64,000 nt of DNA from Caldifermentibacillus hisashii (GTDB taxonomy: Bacteria > Bacillota > Bacilli > Bacillales > Caldibacillaceae), in the NCBI RefSeq assembly GCF_027568575.1, contig NZ_JANUVP010000013.1. One strand, given 5' to 3'. Positions 25,210 through 34,101 of the stretch are shown one piece after another (within the stretch, counting starts at the first letter, position 1; the number at the start of each line of letters is the position of its first letter). The notes under the pieces are model-generated. The model was not told where the DNA came from. It did no database searches and saw nothing but the letters and a program-made list of their open reading frames with translations. The position numbers and the translations under genes were made by a program.

Positions 25210-26022
25210 ATGGATATAAATGTATTATTCGCCTTTAGTCTGACATTATTGGCCGGTTTGGCGACCGGAATCGGAAGTGTCTTAGCATTTTTTACTTCAA
25301 CCACAAATACAAAATTTCTTTCGTTAGCATTAGGGTTTTCCGCGGGTGTGATGATTTATGTTTCTATGATTGAAATTTTTGTAAAGTCACAAAACGCACT
25401 GGTCTCAGAACTTGGTAGCCCTGCAGGAAATTGGATTACCGTTATTAGTTTCTTTGCCGGTATGTTATTGATTGCATTAATTGATAAATTTATTCCAAAA
25501 CAGAATAATCCACATGAGTTAAGGAAAGTGGAAGATATGAAGGACAGACCGGGCTTAACTTCGGACGATCCGGGTTTAATGAAAATGGGGATTTTCTCAG
25601 CCTTGGCTATAGGGATTCATAATTTTCCAGAGGGGATTGCCACTTTTGCTTCAGCTCTGCAAGATCCGACATTAGGTATTTCAATTGCGGTTGCCATTGC
25701 TATTCACAATGTACCTGAGGGCATCGCTGTATCGGTTCCGGTATATTATGCAACAGGGAGTAAAAGGAAGGCGTTCAAGTTATCTTTTTTATCCGGTTTA
25801 TCCGAACCACTCGGAGCTCTAGTTGCATATTTAGTTTTACTGCCTTATTTAACAGATTTAGTGTTCGGTATTATTTTTGCTGCCGTGGCGGGGATAATGG
25901 TGTTTATTTCATTAGATGAGTTGTTACCCGCTGCCAAAAAATATGATGAAGCACATAAATCCATATACGGCCTGATTGCCGGTATGGCGGTCATGGCGGT
26001 TAGCTTGCTCTTATTTATGTAG
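25210..26022 (+). CDS. ZIP-family metal transporter (ZupT-like)
   Basis: 270 residues with eight hydrophobic segments. The metal-site motifs are clear: HNFPEGIATFASAL in helix 4 and HNVPEGIAVSVP in helix 5, as in bacterial ZupT, which imports zinc and other divalent metals. SAGVMIYVSMIEI in helix 2 and SLDELLPAA near the end are also typical. The ATG follows GAGGTGAGAAACC. No Zur box was identified upstream. The 52-bp repeat array begins directly after the stop codon. Confidence 0.93.
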   Translation: MDINVLFAFSLTLLAGLATGIGSVLAFFTSTTNTKFLSLALGFSAGVMIYVSMIEIFVKSQNALVSELGSPAGNWITVISFFAGMLLIALIDKFIPKQNNPHELRKVEDMKDRPGLTSDDPGLMKMGIFSALAIGIHNFPEGIATFASALQDPTLGISIAVAIAIHNVPEGIAVSVPVYYATGSKRKAFKLSFLSGLSEPLGALVAYLVLLPYLTDLVFGIIFAAVAGIMVFISLDELLPAAKKYDEAHKSIYGLIAGMAVMAVSLLLFM

Positions 26023-26063
26023 TATGTGAGATTTTATGAGCAAGTTTTCGGTTTATCGAAGCA

Positions 26064-26783
26064 AGATTTGGCATCTCGTCTTGGCGTCTCGTCGTCAAAA
26101 AAACCAGATTTTCGCTCACAAAAGTTGACGAGAAGAGGTCTCGTCGTCAAAAAATGGTGTTTTTCGCCCAAAAAAGTTGACGAGAAGTGGTCTCGTCGCC
26201 AAAAAGTGGAGTTTTCCAGCTCAAAATGACGACGAGAAAGAGTTTCGTCGCTAAAAAGTGGAGTTTCTCGCCCAAAAGTGACGACGAGAAAGAGTCTCGT
26301 CGCCAAAAAAGTGAGTTTTTTACCCCAAAATGACGACGAGAAGAGGTCTCGTCGCCAAAAATGAGCATTTTCCGGCTCAAAAAGTTGACGAGAAGTGGTC
26401 TCGTCGCCAAAAAATGGAGTTTCCCGAGCAAAAGTGACGACGAGAAAGGGTCTCGTCGCCAAAAAAGTGAGTTTTTTACCCCAAAGTGGTGACGAGAAAG
26501 AGTCTCGTCGCCAAAAATGAGCATTTTCCGGCTCAAAAAGTTGACGAGAAAGGGTCTCGTCGTCAAAAAATGGTGTTTTTCGCCCAAAAAAGTTGACGAG
26601 AAGTGGTCTCGTCGTCAAAAAATGGCGTTTTTCGACTCAAAAAGTTGACGAGAAAGAGTCTCGTCGTCAAAAAATGGTGTTTTTCGTCCAAAAAAGTTGA
26701 CGAGAAGTGGTCACGTCGCCAAAAATGAGCATTTTTCGACTCAAAAAGGTGACGAGAGTGGTTCTTTCGAGATAAATTATTCA
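26064..26783. repeat. 52-bp tandem array with a palindromic core, 13 units plus a degenerate end
   Basis: The right half-site TCTCGTCG (or one mismatch) occurs at 26087, 26139, 26191, 26243, 26295, 26347, 26399, 26451, 26503, 26555, 26607, 26659 and 26711: twelve intervals, all exactly 52 bp. Each unit carries a dyad CGACGAGA-N5-TCTCGTCG (outer base sometimes lost) and an A/T-rich spacer of a few related sequence types (for example TGGTGTTTTTCGCCC, TGAGCATTTTCCGGCTC, GTGAGTTTTTTACCCC). A decayed unit follows near 26763. The first unit has a poor left arm. No cas genes and no unique spacers, so not CRISPR. Confidence 0.95.
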
Positions 26784-27190
26784 ATGGGACACTTTTCAAG
26801 AAATCTTTAAAGCGAAAAACAATTTGAATAAGTTTGCTCACACAATATACAGTAGGGTAGACCACGTGGATATAAATAGATATGGTGTTTGACGGTCAAT
26901 CTTATGGATATATTTGCACTTTTTCATTGGTCTCGGAATCTTTAATCAAAATATCCCATAACCGGGGTATTGCCCCTATCAATGAGCCAATTCCTCTTGT
27001 ATATTAACATGAAATGTCCCATAGCACCAAACTATGGGACATTTTCCTGTAACCCCTTGAGGCTACTGAAAAAATTCGAATAAGTTCACTTACTTATAGT
27101 AGGTCAGACCACAAAAGCAAGTAATCTTATAATTAGTCAGTTGCCTCTAACCTCTTTTTAAAAATTTCTCAATTCTTACAAATTAGTTAT
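26784..27190. other. non-coding stretch with a strong hairpin and a weak repeated segment
   Basis: Contains one strong hairpin, described separately, and an imperfect repeat: TTTGAATAAGTTTGCTCAC near 26822 and TTCGAATAAGTTCACTTAC near 27075, each followed by a form of AGTAGG-(T)-AGACCAC. No gene is visible. Confidence 0.45.
27012..27045. terminator. perfect 13-bp hairpin, terminator-like
   Basis: AAATGTCCCATAG and CTATGGGACATTT pair exactly around CACCAAA. The flanking T run is short, so termination is likely but weak. Which gene it serves is unclear: pyrP converges from the right and zupT from the left. Confidence 0.7.
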
Positions 27191-28474
27191 CTATTTTTCA
27201 TTCGATAATTTCAAAACATCAAGGAGTTTGAAGAATAAGCTCAGAATAATGGCAACAATGGTGGCCAAGCCCATACCTTTTAGCGGTACCGAGCCGAGTT
27301 GAATTGTAGCGCCGCTTAGGCCGACAACTAAAACAACACAAGTTAAGATTAAGTTTCGTGATTTATCATAGTCAACTTTTGCTTCCACAAGTGTACGGAG
27401 ACCGCTCACAGCAATCATTCCGAACAGCAACAAGGAAATTCCGCCCATGACGGCCGTTGGAATAGAAGAAATTAATGCTGCAAATTTACCAAAGAAGGAA
27501 AGGAAAATGGCAATGACTGCTGCTCCGCCAATGATCCATGTTGAATACACTTTTGTTATGGCCAAGACACCAATGTTTTCCCCATAAGTTGTATTAGGTG
27601 TTGAGCCAACCAAACTGGACAGAATTGTTGAAATCCCGTTCCCTAAAAATGAGCGGTCCAACCCGGGGTCCTTTGTTAAATCTTTTCCGACAATGTTTCC
27701 GGTAACCATTGTATGCCCGATATGCTCCGGAACTAGGACAAGAGCGGCCGGAATAATTGCCAAAATATCAGACCAGTTAAATTTAATAGAGTAGAAGGTT
27801 GGTAAGGCAATGAATGATGCTTCTTTTACCGTTGTAAAGTCAACAAGACCGGCAAAGAAAGCGATGATATACCCACTGATAATCCCAATTAATATCGGGA
27901 TAATTTTCAAAAAGCCGCGTAATGTTACCCAGCAAACGATAGTAATGGCCAAAGTCAAAAGTGATACAGTCACGGTCTTTGGATCCATGGCCCAGTCTGT
28001 GGTTGCATCTGCCGGCGCAATAAATCCGGCCATTTGGGCAGCAGTTGGTATTAATTCAAGCCCGATAACGGCAACAATAGCGCCCATTGCAGCCGGGGGA
28101 AAAATGAGATCCAGCCATCCGGTACCGACAGCCTTAATGATTAAACCAATGATGACCAGAATGACCCCAACAGCAAAAAATCCACCAAGAGCATAACTAT
28201 ACCCTTCCAAACCGGAATAGCGGCCCAACACAACGAAAACCGGTGAAATAAAGGCAAAACTTGATCCAAGGTATGCGGGAATTTTTCCTTTTGTAATAAA
28301 GATGTAAATGAGTGTACCAATTCCGTTCATTAATAAAATTGTCCCGGGATCGACGCCGAATAACACAGGGACTAAAACAGTTGACCCAAACATTGCAAAT
28401 AAATGTTGCAAACTTAGTGGGAGACTTTCCCAAAAGGGTAATTTTTCATGAACTTGGATGACATTTTTTTCCAT
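27191..28474 (-). CDS. pyrP: uracil permease (NCS2 family)
   Basis: 427 residues, about 12-14 hydrophobic segments. Nucleobase:cation symporter-2 family member, importing uracil with protons. Seen: LPLSLQHLFAMFGSTVLVPVL near the N-terminus, the conserved acidic site PEHIGHTMVTGNIVG, and GSTPNTTYGENIGVL, a typical UraA/PyrP segment. Three ATG codons lie in a row; the third (28474) has the best spacing to AAGGAG. A PyrR-type attenuator upstream supports uracil over purines as substrate. Confidence 0.94.
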   Translation of the reverse strand: MEKNVIQVHEKLPFWESLPLSLQHLFAMFGSTVLVPVLFGVDPGTILLMNGIGTLIYIFITKGKIPAYLGSSFAFISPVFVVLGRYSGLEGYSYALGGFFAVGVILVIIGLIIKAVGTGWLDLIFPPAAMGAIVAVIGLELIPTAAQMAGFIAPADATTDWAMDPKTVTVSLLTLAITIVCWVTLRGFLKIIPILIGIISGYIIAFFAGLVDFTTVKEASFIALPTFYSIKFNWSDILAIIPAALVLVPEHIGHTMVTGNIVGKDLTKDPGLDRSFLGNGISTILSSLVGSTPNTTYGENIGVLAITKVYSTWIIGGAAVIAIFLSFFGKFAALISSIPTAVMGGISLLLFGMIAVSGLRTLVEAKVDYDKSRNLILTCVVLVVGLSGATIQLGSVPLKGMGLATIVAIILSLFFKLLDVLKLSNEK

Positions 28475-28521
28475 CATCATTCTCTCCTTCTTAAATACGA
28501 TTCGAAAAAATTTTTATATAT

Positions 28522-28638
28522 AAAAAAGCACCTTGCCTGTACAAGGGCAAGGTGCTATATCCGTCCATTCAACACAAAAGGATACAGAAACAGTATAACG
28601 TTGTATTCCGCCAACCTTGCCAGCCTCACAGGACTGAA
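28522..28638 (-). promoter_or_regulatory. PyrR-binding attenuator upstream of pyrP
   Basis: On the minus strand, TTCAGTCCTGTGAGGCTGGC (28619-28638) is the conserved PyrR-binding loop, close to the AGUCC-GAGAGGCU pattern of Bacillus pyr leaders. About 60 nt later comes a terminator: AGCACCTTGCC/GGCAAGGTGCT (28527-28556) followed by a T run. With UMP bound, PyrR stabilises the anti-antiterminator and transcription stops before pyrP. Confidence 0.92.
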
Positions 28639-28941
28639 TTTAAAGGTACTCATTTACTTGTCAAAAATATTATGGCAGGAAAAGAAAAGAAAGTCAATAA
28701 ATTATTTTCTCACATCACTTTATCCATAAGAAGTCCCTTTTTCAATGATTTATTTATGGTACTGGGCAAAGATTTCCCCTGTTTTTTATAAAAAACTCCC
28801 CTATTATATATGAAAAAAGCAACCTTCAATTCAATTCAATTTAGAATATTATTTTTGGTAAAATGTAGTAAGCCAAAAAGACGGTCCAAACATAAAAAAG
28901 CAATATTATTTTAGAAAAATTTTAAAAAGATAAAAAATATG
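28639..28941. other. upstream region of pyrP and actP operons, no gene seen
   Basis: AT-rich divergent region between pyrP and the DUF485-actP operon. The pyrP promoter should lie at its left end; I could not settle on one. Short open frames here lack ribosome binding sites. Confidence 0.35.
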
Positions 28942-28970
28942 TTGCCCATTTTAATTAAAAAATGTATATT
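28942..28970 (+). promoter_or_regulatory. possible promoter of the DUF485-actP operon
   Basis: TTGCCC (28942-28947), a 17-nt spacer and TATATT (28965-28970). It would give a leader of about 120 nt containing the cre-like site. Other A/T-rich hexamers nearby could also serve. Confidence 0.4.
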
Positions 28971-29060
28971 TTAAAATATAAGAATTTTAGTTAGAAATGG
29001 TGGTGTAATAAACCTTAGGAAACAGGAAGAATTATTTCTTAAAGTATCTTAATTTTCAAA

Positions 29061-29075
29061 ATGTAAACGCTTAAA
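29061..29075 (+). promoter_or_regulatory. CcpA cre-like site before the acetate permease operon
   Basis: ATGTAAACGCTTAAA fits the cre consensus WTGWAARCGYTWWCA at 14 of 15 positions. It lies 24 nt before the DUF485 start codon and overlaps no obvious -10, so CcpA would act as a roadblock. Carbon repression of acetate uptake by this route is inferred. Confidence 0.6.
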
Positions 29076-29098
29076 AATGTACTGAGGAGGAATCATTT

Positions 29099-29440
29099 AT
29101 GAATCATGCCGAGCAAAAAGTGGAAGTAGAAAAAACAAAGTTTGAAAGAATCATTGAGACGGGAAAATTTAAGGAATTAATGGATCAAAAGAAAAAATTT
29201 CTTGTCCCGTGTACTGTGTTTTTCCTGTTATTTTACTTTGCCTTACCGATTATGACTTCTTATACAAAATTGCTACATCAACCGGCATTTGGCGACATCA
29301 ATTGGGCGTGGATCTTTGCGTTTGCTCAGTTCATAATGACTTGGACACTAGTTACTATATATATGAAAAAGTCGTCAAAGTTTGATAAATTAGCAGCCGA
29401 TGTTACAGAAGAATTCGTTAAGCAGGGGGAGAGTAAATGA
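29099..29440 (+). CDS. DUF485 membrane protein, partner of the acetate symporter
   Basis: 113 residues with two membrane helices (about 36-55 and 67-87) and charged ends, the DUF485/YjcH layout. YjcH-type proteins are almost always encoded just before ActP-type symporters; their function is not known. AGGAGG lies 7-8 nt before the ATG. The stop overlaps the actP start by 4 nt (ATGA). Confidence 0.88.
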   Translation: MNHAEQKVEVEKTKFERIIETGKFKELMDQKKKFLVPCTVFFLLFYFALPIMTSYTKLLHQPAFGDINWAWIFAFAQFIMTWTLVTIYMKKSSKFDKLAADVTEEFVKQGESK

Positions 29441-30969
29441 ATACGACAGTTGTTATATTATTTTTACTGATCGTCGCTAGTACGCTAATCATAACGTATT
29501 TTGCTGCTAAACGCACAAGAACGGCCAATGAATTTTATACGGCAGGCGGAGGTCTAACGGGATGGCAAAATGGTTTGGCTATAGCCGGTGACTATTTATC
29601 GGCAGCATCCTTTCTTGGGATTGCCGGATCCATTGCTTTAACAGGGTTTGATGGTTTCTTCTTCAGTATCGGTTATCTCGTTGCATATCTCGTTGTTTTA
29701 TTTATTGTTGCTGAACCGCTTCGGAATCTAGGAAAATATACGTTAGCGGATATGATTAATGCACGATTCGATGCAAAAAAAGTTCGCGGGGTTGCTGCAT
29801 TAAGTACGATTACCATTGTCATATTTTATATGATTGCTCAGTTGGTCGGTGCAGGCGCACTTATTCAATTATTATTCAATATTGATTACTGGTTGGCTGT
29901 ATTAATCGTTGGTGTTATGATGACCATTTATGTATTATTTGGCGGAATGACAGCAACCAGTTGGGTACAAATTATCAAGGCTGTTCTGTTGATGGCAGCT
30001 ACCGTCGTTATTTCCTTTATTGTCTTGTCTAAATTCAATTTTAATATAGCTACGATGTTTACCAAAATGAAAACTGCAACACCGCTTGGAGAGGACTTCT
30101 TAAATCCGGGTGTAAAATATAAAAATCCACTCGATACAATTTCATTAATGACGGCGCTCGTATTAGGCACGGCAGGACTTCCGCATATATTAATGCGTTT
30201 CTTTACGGTTAAAGATGCACAAACGGCACGCAGTTCAGTGATGTGGGCAACAGGGATTGTTGGAATCTTCTATATTTTAACGGTTTTCTTGGGATTTGGA
30301 GCAGCGGCTTTTGTCGGTTCAGAAAAAATCGTTGAAGCAAACGAAGCGGGGAATATGGCAGCTCCATTACTTGCTCAAGTATTAGGCGGAGACTTTTTAA
30401 TGTCCTTTGTATCAGCAGTTGCCTTTGCAACCATTTTAGCCGTTGTATCCGGTCTTGTATTAAGTGGTGCATCGGCATTTGCTCATGATATTTATGGACA
30501 AATTATTAAAAAGGGTAAGATAACAGAAAGACAACAAGTTCTCGCAGCAAAATATGCTTCATTAGGTGTAGCAGTGCTCTCCATTTTATTGGCATTATTT
30601 GCACAAAATATGAATGTTGCCTTCCTTGTGTCACTTGCTTTTTGTATTGCAGGAAGTGCCAATTTGCCGGTTATCGTTTATACAATTTTTTGGAAGCGGT
30701 TTAATACAGCGGGGGCAATTTCCGCTATGTTATCGGGTCTCACTTCAGCATTAGTATTAGTAAGTATCAGTCCAAGTGTATTTTCACCGACTGAAGGAGC
30801 AGCTATTTTTGTTGGCAACCCAATCTTCCCGCTAACCAATCCGGCCATTATTTCTGTTCCGCTTGGATTTTTGGGCGGATATTTGGGGACGGTGTTATCA
30901 GGAAAAACTGATTTCGTTCGTTATGCAGAAGTGAAGTTCCGGGCTAATACCGGTTATCGCGATAAATAA
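29437..30969 (+). CDS. actP: cation/acetate symporter of the SSS family
   Basis: 510 residues, 13 predicted helices, sodium:solute symporter family. Seen: TANEFYTAGGGLTGWQNGLAIAGDY and YLSAASFLGIAGSIAL at the N-terminus, GLPHILMRFFTVKDAQTARSS (family signature), and SAVAFATILAVVSGLVLSGASAFAHD, all matching ActP/YjcG acetate permeases. It imports acetate and perhaps other short-chain acids. Translationally coupled to DUF485. A terminator follows at 31053. Confidence 0.93.
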   Translation: MNTTVVILFLLIVASTLIITYFAAKRTRTANEFYTAGGGLTGWQNGLAIAGDYLSAASFLGIAGSIALTGFDGFFFSIGYLVAYLVVLFIVAEPLRNLGKYTLADMINARFDAKKVRGVAALSTITIVIFYMIAQLVGAGALIQLLFNIDYWLAVLIVGVMMTIYVLFGGMTATSWVQIIKAVLLMAATVVISFIVLSKFNFNIATMFTKMKTATPLGEDFLNPGVKYKNPLDTISLMTALVLGTAGLPHILMRFFTVKDAQTARSSVMWATGIVGIFYILTVFLGFGAAAFVGSEKIVEANEAGNMAAPLLAQVLGGDFLMSFVSAVAFATILAVVSGLVLSGASAFAHDIYGQIIKKGKITERQQVLAAKYASLGVAVLSILLALFAQNMNVAFLVSLAFCIAGSANLPVIVYTIFWKRFNTAGAISAMLSGLTSALVLVSISPSVFSPTEGAAIFVGNPIFPLTNPAIISVPLGFLGGYLGTVLSGKTDFVRYAEVKFRANTGYRDK

Positions 30970-31052
30970 ACGAATAAAATCTATTCAGGTTCTATCGATC
31001 TAGGTGAAGCATTCGCATAATCGCAAAAAAAAACGAAGAAACGTTGATATAA

Positions 31053-31083
31053 AGAGAAAACTCGGCAATTACCGAGTTTTCTC
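31053..31083. terminator. terminator between actP and pepT
   Basis: GAGAAAACTCGG and CCGAGTTTTCTC pair perfectly around CAATTA. The T run inside the right arm suits actP; the mirrored A run may also serve the converging pepT. Confidence 0.8.
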
Positions 31084-31145
31084 CACTATTGTTTCAATAC
31101 GAGCAGATGAAGATGTTTTTTTCCTCACCGTTTTATACAAGCAAG

Positions 31146-32381
31146 TTATTTTGCCTTTTCTTCAAAAATTTTCGCAATTTCAACAATCACTTCAGTTGCC
31201 TTCATCATTGTTTCTATGGAGACAAATTCATATTTCCCATGCATATTTTCTCCACCGGCAAAAATATTCGGTGTCGGCAAACCCATATAAGATAATTGGG
31301 AGCCATCCGTACCGCCACGGATCGGTTCAATGACAGGGGTAATATCCAATCTCTCCATCGCTTCTTTGGCGTTCTCAAAAACTTCTTTAACCGGCTCAAT
31401 TTTTTCCCGCATATTGTAGTATTGATCTTCTAACTTTAAACCAATCGTGTCTTCTCCATATTTTTGGCGCAATTGGTCAACGATTTTTACTAAATTCTCT
31501 TTTTTTGCTTCAAACTTTTGCCGATCATGATCACGTATGATATAGTAAAGCTCAGTTTTTTCAACATCGCCATGGAAAGAAAGAAGATGGTAAAATCCTT
31601 CATATCCCTCCGTATACTCGGGGGCTTCTCTAACCGGTAATTGTTGATTTAGCTCCATACCGATCTTTATTGAGTTCACCATTTTTCCTTTGGCAGAACC
31701 CGGGTGAATGTTGTTTCCTTTTATCGTAATTTTAGCAGCGGCTGCATTGAAACTTTCATATTGTAATTCCCCAAGTGGCCCGCCGTCCATTGTATAAGCA
31801 TACTTTGCACCAAAACGGTTAACATCAAATTTATGCGGCCCGCGTCCAATCTCCTCATCAGGTGTAAAAGCAACCCGAATTTTCCCGTGTTTAATTTCCG
31901 GATGTTGAATGAGGTAATTCATGGCCGTCATAATTTCAGCGACGCCTGCCTTATCATCCGCTCCAAGTAAGGTCGTTCCATCGGTTGTGATTAAGGTTTG
32001 CCCTTTGTAATTTTTTAAAGAAGGGAAGGCTTCCGGTGATAAAACAATTCCTAGCTCTTTGTTTAAAATCACATCTCCACCATCATAATTTTCGACAATT
32101 TGCGGTTTGACGTTTTTTCCGGTAAAATCTGTCGCCGTATCGACATGTGCTAAGAAACCGATTGTCGGAACCTGCTTATTCGTATTGGCTGGAAGAGTTG
32201 CAAACACATACCCATTTTCATCGATGGTTACTTCTTCCATGCCAATTTCCTTTAATTCATCTACCAAAAGGTTCAACAAATCCCATTGTCCCGGTGTGGA
32301 TGGACAAGTTTGGCTATCTTCATTTGATTGTGTGTCAATCTTGACATAAGTGGTAAAGCGTTTAATCAATTCATCTTTCAA
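31146..32381 (-). CDS. pepT: peptidase T (tripeptide aminopeptidase)
   Basis: 411 residues, M20B metallopeptidase, removing the N-terminal residue of tripeptides in the cytosol. Metal and catalytic residues are visible: HVDTA, the bridging aspartate in LLGADDKAG, the catalytic glutamates in PDEEIGRG, DGGPLGELQYE, and the C-terminal histidine in FAGGENMHGKYEF. Full length and intact. Stands alone; it fits the oligopeptide uptake genes elsewhere in the window. Confidence 0.95.
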   Translation of the reverse strand: MKDELIKRFTTYVKIDTQSNEDSQTCPSTPGQWDLLNLLVDELKEIGMEEVTIDENGYVFATLPANTNKQVPTIGFLAHVDTATDFTGKNVKPQIVENYDGGDVILNKELGIVLSPEAFPSLKNYKGQTLITTDGTTLLGADDKAGVAEIMTAMNYLIQHPEIKHGKIRVAFTPDEEIGRGPHKFDVNRFGAKYAYTMDGGPLGELQYESFNAAAAKITIKGNNIHPGSAKGKMVNSIKIGMELNQQLPVREAPEYTEGYEGFYHLLSFHGDVEKTELYYIIRDHDRQKFEAKKENLVKIVDQLRQKYGEDTIGLKLEDQYYNMREKIEPVKEVFENAKEAMERLDITPVIEPIRGGTDGSQLSYMGLPTPNIFAGGENMHGKYEFVSIETMMKATEVIVEIAKIFEEKAK

Positions 32382-32530
32382 TTTTTTTCATCTCCTAAAC
32401 AGGTAATATAAGTCATATTATGTACAATTAATTGCCCCGCACAAACGGTCATGTCGTCTAAGGGAAAACAAAAATATAAAGGAGGAAGATAAGTTCCCCT
32501 GATGGAAGTTCCATTTTATTGTAATCCTTA

Positions 32531-33340
32531 TTATATCATTTGTTCAAATTTTTGATAAAATACGCCCAATTTTCCCTTATAATCATCATGCCAAGGTTTA
32601 TCCTTGCCGCAGTAATGGATAAATAATGTATGTTTTTTAATCCATTCAAGATTATTTTTATCGGATTGGTAAAACTTTGCAAACTCAAAGTAGCGGGCAT
32701 CATAATTATATCGATAACTGTCAACGGGCTTAATTTTATCCCAATAGAGAGCATTTAAAACATCTTGATCCGGTAAAACCAATTTAAATTTGTTCTTTTC
32801 AATATACTGATATATTTCATCCAAGTGAACAAGATCGCGCATTAAGGCGACATTCATTAATAGTACCCCGGTATTGAAGTATCCTTTTGTTAAAGGCGTT
32901 TTTAAACGAATTTTATTGATTGGTTGAACTATTTTTGTCGGAAACTCATGCTCAGACGCAATAAAAAGATTGTTTTCAAAATTTGTCCGATAAAAAGAAC
33001 CAATCGGATTGATGGTGACAATATCAGGGTCTAAGTATAGAACCCGGTCAATAGTTTTAGGAAGAAATTCATGGGCTGCTAATCGATAGTACATTTCTGT
33101 TGAGTAATGGCGGAACACGGGTGCCTCTTTAAAATAATCCCGATCAATAAAAATTGGATAGAACTGGTGTTGGTGTTCGGTAATAAACTGATGTAATCCA
33201 TCCAGATCATATTGGTTGAGATTAGAATGCATCAAATAGATAGAGAACTTTTCTTTGGGGTTATGATGAAATAATGACTTCAGTAAAACTTTCAAAGGGT
33301 GAAGATAATTTGCGTTTAATGTAACAAGAATATTAATCAT
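32531..33340 (-). CDS. family 8 glycosyltransferase
   Basis: 269 residues. GT8 retaining transferase: MINILVTLNANYLHPLKVLL at the start, the DxD metal site in YLDPDIVTINP, GYFNTGVLLMNV and LPDQDVLNALYWDKI, and the C-terminal HYCGKDKPWHDDYKG box. Related enzymes add glucose or galactose to lipopolysaccharide, teichoic or capsular glycans, but no partner genes are nearby, so acceptor and sugar are unknown. No membrane helix. Confidence 0.9.
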   Translation of the reverse strand: MINILVTLNANYLHPLKVLLKSLFHHNPKEKFSIYLMHSNLNQYDLDGLHQFITEHQHQFYPIFIDRDYFKEAPVFRHYSTEMYYRLAAHEFLPKTIDRVLYLDPDIVTINPIGSFYRTNFENNLFIASEHEFPTKIVQPINKIRLKTPLTKGYFNTGVLLMNVALMRDLVHLDEIYQYIEKNKFKLVLPDQDVLNALYWDKIKPVDSYRYNYDARYFEFAKFYQSDKNNLEWIKKHTLFIHYCGKDKPWHDDYKGKLGVFYQKFEQMI

Positions 33341-33483
33341 TGGAGTAGAACCTCACTTCATCCAACATTTTCCTTATTTACGCTTACTCATTCATTCTAA
33401 CATATAGAAGGAGAGTACAGGAATAGTCAATGAGACTTTTTGTATCCTTTAATAATCTAGCAATTATTGATATAATATCCATA

Positions 33484-33553
33484 GGAAGACCTCTTTCTAA
33501 ATGTATTCGCCCACAAGCGTACATTTAAATGATAGAGCGTCTTCCCATTTTTT
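33484..33553 (+). terminator. long hairpin with T run in a gene-free stretch
   Basis: GGAAGAC pairs with GTCTTCC, and inside it TAAATGTA pairs with TACATTTA; a T run follows. It would end a plus-strand transcript, but no gene precedes it on that strand. It may be the end of an unseen small RNA or a relic of lost sequence. The remaining part of 33341-33651 shows nothing else I can name. Confidence 0.5.
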
Positions 33554-33651
33554 TCCACTCATCTGCCCTTCGAGTAAAATTTTACACATACATGATCGTA
33601 TTATACGATAAAATAAGAATAAAAACGTAAGCATAAAAAAAGGAGAAAAAC

Positions 33652-33885
33652 ATGATTCTTCGTTTTCTATCATACTATAAACCCCATAAAAAATTATTTT
33701 TGATTGACTTCAGTAGTGCGGTTGTTGTTGCCATTCTCGAACTTGCCTTCCCTTTAGCTGTTCAATGGTTCATTGATTCGCTGTTGCCAAAGGGGAATTG
33801 GTCCACTATTCTTTCGGTTAGCATTGCTTTATTCGTTTTATTTGTAATTAACACTAAAATGAAAGCTTTATGGATTGTCGGTTGA
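33652..33885 (+). pseudogene. N-terminal remnant of an ABC exporter (ATP-binding/permease type)
   Basis: 77 residues from an ATG with AAGGAG. MILRFLSYYKPHKKLFLIDF and LAFPLAVQWFIDSLLPKGNW are the first membrane helices of an ABC exporter half-transporter, normally about 570-600 residues. The frame stops soon after helix 2; no further transmembrane, Walker or signature region follows. After the break, about 33886-34030 is noticeably more GC-rich than its surroundings and reads in part as an unrelated hydrophobic peptide (FVGILALCMNHRLMDIYQ), suggesting a deletion or recombination junction. Confidence 0.75.
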
Positions 33886-34101
33886 AGCGGGGGCGTTTGT
33901 GGGAATTCTTGCCTTGTGTATGAATCACCGGTTGATGGACATTTACCAGTCGAGCGCCGGCCGGGCAATCGCCATGGGGTGACATGCGTTGTTTATGAAT
34001 CAAAGGGGTCGGCCGGGAAAAAGGCACGTCTCACAAGCTGAAAGGACATCTTCCTGCCAATTATAAAACTTGTTCGCTTACTTGTATGAGGGGGTAACGG
34101 A

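Noticed and set aside
26064..26783. CRISPR array
   Set aside because: Spacers are related to one another instead of unique, the conserved part is a short dyad, the unit is exactly periodic, and no cas genes are in view.
26034..26865. Long minus-strand open frames of 194, 146 and 100 codons across the 52-bp array, giving proteins with repeated DETTSRQLFEPEN-like blocks
   Set aside because: The 52-bp unit is not a multiple of three, so the same bases are read in all frames in turn. Several overlapping frames are open at once and none has a ribosome binding site. They are products of the repeat.
33652..33885. Functional small membrane protein
   Set aside because: The sequence is the start of an ABC exporter and stops right after two helices, followed by a composition change; a remnant is simpler.
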